Shown here piece after piece: positions 58,946 through 64,000 of a DNA stretch of 64,000 nucleotides. Within the stretch, counting starts at the first letter, position 1. Every line of letters begins with the position of its first letter. The stretch spans positions 1,178,001 to 1,242,000 of the forward strand of contig OZ241359.1 of assembly GCA_965199705.1 (NCBI GenBank). The letters are read 5' to 3'. Under the pieces are notes generated by a model that worked only from the letters and a program-made list of their open reading frames with translations, did no database searches and was not told where the DNA came from. The position numbers and the translations under genes are program-made. This stretch comes from Azophilus sp965199705. Its GTDB lineage: Bacteria; Pseudomonadota; Gammaproteobacteria; Pseudomonadales; Azotimanducaceae.

Positions 58946-59926
58946 TTAATCCGCCGCCACGGGCCGGGTGTCGGCCTCGCGCTGCGCGGATGCCGCCAGC
59001 TTGCGGGTGATGGCGTTGATCTCGCCCTGCACATGGTCGATGTCTTCCTGGAACTTGAGGATCACGTTCAGAGTATCCCGCACCAGCTGGGCGTCCAGGG
59101 CCTCTGCGTGCAGCAGCATCAGCGTGCGCGCCCAGTCGATGGTTTCGGAGATGGCCGGCGCCTTCTTCAGGTCCAGCGCCCGCAACTCGTGGATGAAGGC
59201 CACCAGTTGCTGGCGCAGGCGCGCCGGAATCTCCGGTGCTCGAGCGTGGACGATACGCTGTTCCAGAGGTTCGTCAGGGAAGGGGATGTAGAGGTGCAGG
59301 CAGCGTCTTTTCAGGGCGTCTGAAATCTCGCGCGTGTTGTTGCTGGTGAGGAACACCATGGGCGGTTCGCGCACTGCCCTGACGGTGCCGATTTCCGGGA
59401 TCGACACCTGATAGTCCGACAGGATTTCCAGCAGCAGGGATTCGAACTCGTGGTCCGACTTGTCCACCTCGTCGATCAGCAGCACGCAACCCGCCTCGGC
59501 CTGCAGCGCCTTCAACAACGGTCTGGGTTCCATGAAGGCTGCGGAAAAGAAGATGTCGCCGAATTCGTGCAACCGATCCACCGATTCGGCAAAGCCCCTG
59601 GCGCCTTGCAGCACTTCGTCGAGCGTTTCCTTCAACACCTGGGTGTAGAGCAGCTGCTTGCCATACTTCCACTCGTAAATGGCCTTGGCCTCGTCCAGCC
59701 CCTCGTAGCATTGCAGCCGGATCAGCGGCAGGGCGAGCATCTCGGCGGTGGTCTTGGCCAGCTCGGTCTTGCCGACGCCGGGCGGCCCCTCGATCAGGAT
59801 CGGCTTGTGCAGGCGATAGGCCAGCCAGACGGCAGTTGCGATCTGCGGGCTACAGATGTAGCGGTGGTCTTCGAGCGCCGCAGCGACGGCGGTGGCGTCT
59901 GCGGTGATGGTGTCAAGGTCTGGCAA
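58946..59926 (-). CDS. MoxR-family AAA+ ATPase
   Basis: A 326-residue chaperone ATPase. Walker A is GPPGVGKTELAKTTAEML near residue 45, Walker B is CVLLIDEVDKSDHEFESLLL near 130, sensor 1 is FLTSNNTREIS and an Arg finger lies in LKRRCLHLYIPFP. It heads the seven-gene leftward operon moxR-vwa-oppABCDF. It is divergent from the amidohydrolase genes over a gap of about 210 bases that holds no other clear gene. It should work with the VWA protein encoded next to it on a target that may be the peptide transporter or an imported enzyme; that is inference. Confidence 0.92.
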   Translation of the reverse strand: MPDLDTITADATAVAAALEDHRYICSPQIATAVWLAYRLHKPILIEGPPGVGKTELAKTTAEMLALPLIRLQCYEGLDEAKAIYEWKYGKQLLYTQVLKETLDEVLQGARGFAESVDRLHEFGDIFFSAAFMEPRPLLKALQAEAGCVLLIDEVDKSDHEFESLLLEILSDYQVSIPEIGTVRAVREPPMVFLTSNNTREISDALKRRCLHLYIPFPDEPLEQRIVHARAPEIPARLRQQLVAFIHELRALDLKKAPAISETIDWARTLMLLHAEALDAQLVRDTLNVILKFQEDIDHVQGEINAITRKLAASAQREADTRPVAAD

Positions 59927-60140
59927 AAGCTATGGTTCCTGCCTGGATTTCCAGAGTGCGCCGCACGCTGCGAACACGGCATTATCCGATTCCAGCCGGG
60001 AATCACAAACACTTGCGGCGAGCCGGCAATCAGGCGCCAATGCGCTTCAACGCCTCGCGCGCCGACAGCATTGGAATGCCCTGCGCCCAAATGCCGGTGC
60101 GTACCGTTACAATATCGGCAGTTCGACAAGGGGTTCTGCG

Positions 60141-61517
60141 TTGAAGACACTGATCTCGACCCTGCTGCTCGGATTGCTGGCCGCCAGCCCGGTGTTGGCG
60201 CAGTCGGAGTCGGCCTATGCGTCCACCTATGCGCCGCGCCCGGCCGAGCCCACCCTGATCCGGTCGGTTTCGGTGCTGACCGGCGCCGGTGAGAAACTCC
60301 TGGATGTCGATGTGCGGCTGGCCGACGGGCAGATTGTCGCGATCGCACCCGATCTTGAAGCCGGACAGGAGCGAGTGCTGGAGGCGGCCGGCAAGTGGTT
60401 GACGCCGGGCATCATCGACGTGCACTCGCATCTCGGGGTCTTTCCGGCGCCCGCTGTACCCTCCACCGCCGACGGCAACGAGGCCACCCTGCCGAATGGT
60501 GCTGGCGTCTGGGCAGAGCATTCGGTCTGGCCCCAGGATCCGCAATTCGGCCATGCCCTTGCCGGCGGCGTCACCACCTTGCACATTCTGCCCGGCAGCG
60601 CCAACCTGTTCGGCGGGCGTGGCGTCACCCTGAAGAACGTGCCGGCGCGTACGGTGCAGGCCATGAAGTACCCCGGCGCGCAGCAAAGCCTGAAGATGGC
60701 CTGTGGCGAAAATCCGAAACGGGTGTATGGCGAGCAGAACAAGGCGCCGAGCACACGCATGGGCAATGTGGCCGGCTACCGTGCGGCCTGGGCAGCGGCC
60801 CTTGATTACCAGACGGCGCAGCAGCGCTATGCCGATGGCGCCTCGGAGACGCCACCGGCGCGGGATCTGGCGCTTGATACGCTGGTCGGGGTACTGAACG
60901 GCGAGATACTCGTGCAGCAGCACTGCTACCGTGCGGACGAGATGGCGACCATGCTGGCCGTGGCGGCCGAATTCGGTTATCGCATTGCCGCCTTCCATCA
61001 TGCGGTGGAAAGCTACAAGATCGCCGACCTGCTGGCGGAGGCGGGCGTTTGCTCGGCCATGTGGTCGGATTGGTGGGGTTTCAAGCTGGAAGCCTTCGAC
61101 GCCATTCCGCAGAACGCCGCTCTGGTGCATGCGGCCGGCGCCTGCGCCGTGCTGCACTCGGATTCTGCCGAAGGCGTACAGCGGCTCAATCAAGAGGCCG
61201 CCAAGGCCATGGCTGCCGGCCTGCGCTCGGGACTGTCGGTCAGCGACGCGGAGGCGATCGGCTGGATTACCCTGAATGCGGCGCGCATGCTCGGCATCGA
61301 GGGGCGAACCGGCAGCGTCGAAGAAGGCAAGGCCGCCGATCTCGTGCTCTGGAACCGCCATCCGCTGAGCGTCTATGCCCTGGCCGAGCAGGTCTGGATC
61401 GATGGCCACCTGTACCTGGATCGTGGCGACCCGGCGCGCCAGCCCCTGCGTGACTTTGATCTGGAACAGACCGCCCAGGGCCGGCTGGCTCGCGTGTCCC
61501 GGCAGGAGCCGCAATGA
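60141..61517 (+). CDS. Exported amidohydrolase (imidazolonepropionase-like)
   Basis: A 458-residue metal-dependent hydrolase with a signal peptide (TLISTLLLGLLAASPVLAQ). Metal ligands are the HxH in IIDVHSHLGV near residue 95, later His residues in AAFHHAVESYKIA, and the Asp in AVLHSDSAEGVQRL near 340. TTG 60141 was chosen because AAGGGG lies about 6 bases upstream and it starts the signal peptide; longer frames are antisense to moxR. The stop overlaps the start of the next, related gene (ATGA). Family members cleave cyclic amides or dipeptides (prolidase-like) in the periplasm. Confidence 0.85.
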   Translation: MKTLISTLLLGLLAASPVLAQSESAYASTYAPRPAEPTLIRSVSVLTGAGEKLLDVDVRLADGQIVAIAPDLEAGQERVLEAAGKWLTPGIIDVHSHLGVFPAPAVPSTADGNEATLPNGAGVWAEHSVWPQDPQFGHALAGGVTTLHILPGSANLFGGRGVTLKNVPARTVQAMKYPGAQQSLKMACGENPKRVYGEQNKAPSTRMGNVAGYRAAWAAALDYQTAQQRYADGASETPPARDLALDTLVGVLNGEILVQQHCYRADEMATMLAVAAEFGYRIAAFHHAVESYKIADLLAEAGVCSAMWSDWWGFKLEAFDAIPQNAALVHAAGACAVLHSDSAEGVQRLNQEAAKAMAAGLRSGLSVSDAEAIGWITLNAARMLGIEGRTGSVEEGKAADLVLWNRHPLSVYALAEQVWIDGHLYLDRGDPARQPLRDFDLEQTAQGRLARVSRQEPQ

Positions 61518-62866
61518 ACGCACACCACCCTGAGCTCACTGCATTACCGCGCACTCCGGCAGCCGTCGCGATGCGCGCCAAGGCAACAACCCGGCGCGCC
61601 TGGGCCGGAATGTGGATGGTCGCTGGTCTGCTGCTGGCTGCTCTGGCGCCAGCCTGGACCTGGGCCAAGATCGCCATAGTCGGCGGCAAGGTACACACCC
61701 TCACCGATGCTGGCGTGCGCGAAGGGGTTACCCTGCTGCTGCGCGACGGGCGTATTGAAGCCATCCACAGGCGTCAATCCGTGCCGCGTGGCTATCTCAG
61801 GATTGATGCGACAGACAAGGTGGTCACGCCTGGCCTGATCGAGTCGTTCAGTCACCTCGGGCTGGTGGAAATCAGCCTGGAGGCAGGTACCGACGACAGC
61901 GCCTTCACCGATGCAGAAGGCGTTTTACCGCATCGGGTCGGGCCGTCCCTGGATGTGAGCCTGGCGCTCAATCCGACCTCCACGCTGATTCCGGTGAACG
62001 CCATGGACGGCGTGCTTCGGGCCATCACCGCGCCCAGGGCCGGGATTGATCCGCTCGCGGGCCTTGCGGCGTCGGTGCGCCTGGGCCCCGGCGCCTTTCT
62101 GCTGCAACCGAGGATTGCCCTGGTGGGCTATATGGGCGCCGAGGCGGCCAGGTTTGCCGGCGGCAATCGAGCAGCGCTGCTCGGCGGGCTGCATGCTGCG
62201 CTGGAGCAGGCGAGCGCCTATAACGCTGGCGGTGGAAGGCTGGATGACGGCGAATACAGCCGCCGTGACATGGCGGCGCTGGCACAGTTCATGGCGTCTG
62301 GCCAACCACTGCTGCTGCAGGCTGACCAGGCAGCGCAGATCCTGCGTGCGCTTGACCTTGCCGCCGCGCATGGTCGGCAACCGATCATCCTGGGCGGCGC
62401 CGAAGCCTGGCAGGTGCGCGAACGCCTGGCCGCCGAGAGCGTGCCGGTCATCGTGCGCCCGCACGCGAACCTGCCGCGCAGCTTCGAGCAGCTCGGCGCT
62501 CGCCTGGACAATGCGGCGCTGTTGCACGCCGCCGGCGTGCCGGTGCTCTTTACCGCCGGAAATACGCACAACGCCCGCAATCTGCGGCAACTGGCGGGCA
62601 GTGCTGTCACCCATGGGATGCCTTGGGAGGCGGCTCTGGAAGCGATGACCCGGCGCCCGGCGAGCGTCTGGGGCATGGCCGACGTCGGCGTGATCGAGGT
62701 TGGCGCAGTCGCCGATCTTGTGATCTGGACCGGCGATCCCCTGGAAGTGACCACCTGGGCCGAAACGGTGGTGATCGACGGCGAGGTGCTACCTTCGAGG
62801 TCTCGGCAGACCGCCCTGTTCGAGCGCTACCGGGATCTCGGTCGGCCCTACGGGTACTACCAGTAG
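61514..62866 (+). CDS. Amidohydrolase-fold protein lacking metal ligands (probable pseudoenzyme partner)
   Basis: A 450-residue paralogue of the preceding enzyme with its own membrane/signal segment (WMVAGLLLAALAPAWTWA, residues ~34-51). The family HxH is replaced by Phe-Ser-His in PGLIESFSHLGL. The later His is absent (IILGGAEAWQ), and the metal Asp is replaced in LFTAGNTHNARNL by Gly/Asn. The fold signature GVIEVGAVADLVIWTGDPL is kept. So it should not bind a binuclear metal site. Overlap with the active gene suggests a stable pair in which this subunit has a structural or regulatory role. A misread ligand assignment is possible. Confidence 0.78.
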   Translation: MNAHHPELTALPRTPAAVAMRAKATTRRAWAGMWMVAGLLLAALAPAWTWAKIAIVGGKVHTLTDAGVREGVTLLLRDGRIEAIHRRQSVPRGYLRIDATDKVVTPGLIESFSHLGLVEISLEAGTDDSAFTDAEGVLPHRVGPSLDVSLALNPTSTLIPVNAMDGVLRAITAPRAGIDPLAGLAASVRLGPGAFLLQPRIALVGYMGAEAARFAGGNRAALLGGLHAALEQASAYNAGGGRLDDGEYSRRDMAALAQFMASGQPLLLQADQAAQILRALDLAAAHGRQPIILGGAEAWQVRERLAAESVPVIVRPHANLPRSFEQLGARLDNAALLHAAGVPVLFTAGNTHNARNLRQLAGSAVTHGMPWEAALEAMTRRPASVWGMADVGVIEVGAVADLVIWTGDPLEVTTWAETVVIDGEVLPSRSRQTALFERYRDLGRPYGYYQ

Positions 62867-62959
62867 GTTCATCCGTGCAGCAGGTTCATCCGCGCCAGGG
62901 GACAAGCGCGGCTGTTGCAGCGGACGAACCTGGCGCCTGTCAACTACCGCTCAACCAGG

Positions 62960-62972
62960 GCGCAGGCTCCTG
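62960..62972 (+). repeat. Terminal piece of the REP-like repeat
   Basis: 13 bases (GCGCAGGCTCCTG) match the conserved end of the 74-bp repeat seen at 44103 and 51212. It lies in the gap 62867-63011 between convergent genes, in which nothing else is recognised. It may be a decayed copy. Confidence 0.4.
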
Positions 62973-63011
62973 AGGCAATCTGAACTGCGGTCGCCTGGCG
63001 CAGCCGTCTGA

Positions 63012-63440
63012 CTAGCCGCTGGACGCTTTGGTGGCGTCGGTGTCTGGGTCCAGCCTGAGAAAACGGCGCGGTGGAAAGCCGGTCAATACCTTGAACGCCA
63101 ACCCGTGCCCGTGTTCGGCTTGCAGCCGATCAATTTCGCTGCCGCTGGCCGGCACAGCCTGGTAGGGCGCCGTTGTTCCGTCCATCTCCAGCAGGACGCC
63201 AGGATTGGCCAGGGCTCGCCGGAACCAGGCGCGCGGCCAGTGGTTGGCGGCCACGAAGAGCTGGCCGTCACTGTCGATGCGCGAAAGCACTCGGCTGTGC
63301 TGCTCGCCGTCGGTTGACCGAGTGATCAGCGTGATGTTGCCCGTACCCGCCGGTTGAAAGTAGCCGAGCAGGGATTCGAATGCGACCACCATGCCGACAT
63401 AAGCGATCAAGGGAATCCCCACGAGCTTCAAGACCTTCAT
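63012..63440 (-). CDS. DUF385 / deazaflavin-dependent nitroreductase family protein
   Basis: A 142-residue protein with an N-terminal membrane helix (LVGIPLIAYVGMVVAFESLL) followed by a split-barrel domain. NITLITRSTDGEQHSRVLSR, LFVAANHWPRAWFRRALANP and the closing VLTGFPPRRFLRL fit DUF385/Ddn-like proteins. Relatives in actinobacteria use F420H2, while in proteobacteria the cofactor is unclear. ATG 63440 was chosen because the upstream extension is antisense-like. The role is unknown. Confidence 0.7.
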   Translation of the reverse strand: MKVLKLVGIPLIAYVGMVVAFESLLGYFQPAGTGNITLITRSTDGEQHSRVLSRIDSDGQLFVAANHWPRAWFRRALANPGVLLEMDGTTAPYQAVPASGSEIDRLQAEHGHGLAFKVLTGFPPRRFLRLDPDTDATKASSG

Positions 63441-63530
63441 CTGCTGCCTGCCCCTTGCGTGCGCCCCTTGTACTGCACGATGCGCGATTCTGGCCATTGT
63501 GCATCAGCGCAGCCACCGTCACAAACCGGG

Positions 63531-64000
63531 CTATGGCGGCTTGACCACTTCGATTCGATACAGCCTCGGCCAGCGTTTGCCGGTGACGAACAGGGCTTGT
63601 TCCTGCGCGTCATAGGCAATGCCATTGAGCACCTGATCGGGGGCGGTGCGGAAGGCCTTGGGCAGAAGCCCGGACAAGTCCAGCCAGGCGCGCAACCGGC
63701 CCTGGGCTGGATCCAGGATGGCGATGCGATCGCTGCCCCAGATGTTGGCGTAGAGATCGTCATTCACCATTTCCAGTTCATTGATCCGGTCAATCGGCAT
63801 CTCGCCGTCGCGCGCTGTCACCCGGTGCGTTTCCTGCAAGCTGTCGAGCGCCAGAAACCGCAGGTGGTGGCTGCCGTCGCTGAGGATCAAATGGGCGCCG
63901 TACCGCACCAGCCCCCAGCCTTCACCGGCATAGTGGAAGGCGCCGGTGCGCGTCAGCGTATCGGCGCGATAGATGAATCCTTTGCCCGCTCGCCAGGTGA
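63531..64000 (-). CDS. Glutaminyl-peptide cyclotransferase (bacterial/plant type), C-terminal part
   Basis: The minus-strand frame is open from the window edge to its stop at 63531-63533, giving about 156 residues of a five-bladed beta-propeller enzyme that cyclises N-terminal Gln to pyroglutamate. The motifs GEGWGLVRYGAHLILSDGS, INELEMVNDDLYANIWGSD and DQVLNGIAYDAQEQALFVTG are typical, with the catalytic Glu in the NELE segment. The start and signal peptide lie beyond the right end of the window. Confidence 0.9.
   Translation of the reverse strand, partial: TWRAGKGFIYRADTLTRTGAFHYAGEGWGLVRYGAHLILSDGSHHLRFLALDSLQETHRVTARDGEMPIDRINELEMVNDDLYANIWGSDRIAILDPAQGRLRAWLDLSGLLPKAFRTAPDQVLNGIAYDAQEQALFVTGKRWPRLYRIEVVKPP

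Noticed and set aside
1..64000. CRISPR array, tRNA or rRNA genes
   Set aside because: No regularly spaced repeats and no recognisable tRNA or rRNA segments were seen in reading the window; a dedicated scan was not possible.

Overview
The window looks like chromosomal DNA of a Gammaproteobacterium. The clearest evidence is the block nadA - M48/TPR metalloprotease (bepA-like) - tusA - AI-2E permease at about 41.4-47.0 kb, an order I recall from Pseudomonas and relatives. TonB-dependent receptors with 'EEVIVTA' N-termini, a squalene synthase-like enzyme and an Opp transporter fit a marine or host-associated heterotroph. No rRNA, tRNA or CRISPR array was seen.

Two halves differ in character. Positions ~750-27,350 look like a catabolic island. 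It carries three class A flavin monooxygenases, two type I extradiol (VOC) dioxygenases, two fumarylacetoacetate-hydrolase-fold enzymes, three glutathione transferases (one PcpC/LinD-like), a P450, a PhyH oxygenase, an MFS carrier, a TonB receptor, an arylsulfatase, an epoxide-hydrolase/dehalogenase-like hydrolase, an acyl-CoA synthetase and two TetR regulators. It contains decayed genes (a gutted haloalkane dehalogenase, an MFS fragment) and an apparently intact IS with 18-22 bp inverted ends. It is bordered by an IS66 transposase fragment on the left and an AAA_14 ATPase fragment on the right. All four divergent intergenic regions of the island carry one or more copies of a shared site, TWTG-N8-CAAA (six copies), usually just downstream of a -10-like sequence. 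This points to one TetR-type regulon. The likely job is uptake, desulfation, hydroxylation and ring cleavage of an unidentified, possibly sulfated or halogenated, aromatic or polycyclic compound.

From ~27.7 kb the sequence is more GC-rich and looks like resident chromosome: nudC, a Rieske oxygenase tail-to-tail with a GMC oxidoreductase, a two-subunit 2-oxoacid:ferredoxin oxidoreductase, two tiny double-glycine-leader peptide genes, a serine hydrolase, and an operon running acyl-CoA dehydrogenase, alpha/beta hydrolase, thioredoxin-fusion protein, UGSC selenoprotein, nadA. The selenoprotein reading frame crosses an in-frame TGA (Sec-Gly-Ser-Cys) followed by a plausible bacterial SECIS hairpin. 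Next come the bepA-like/Rpn/tusA/perM block, a large TonB receptor and squalene synthase. A tightly overlapping operon then couples MoxR and a VWA protein to a complete Opp peptide transporter. Last are a pair of amidohydrolases, the second without metal ligands, a DUF385 protein, and a partial glutaminyl cyclotransferase at the right edge. A 74-bp REP-like repeat occurs in several intergenic gaps of this half.
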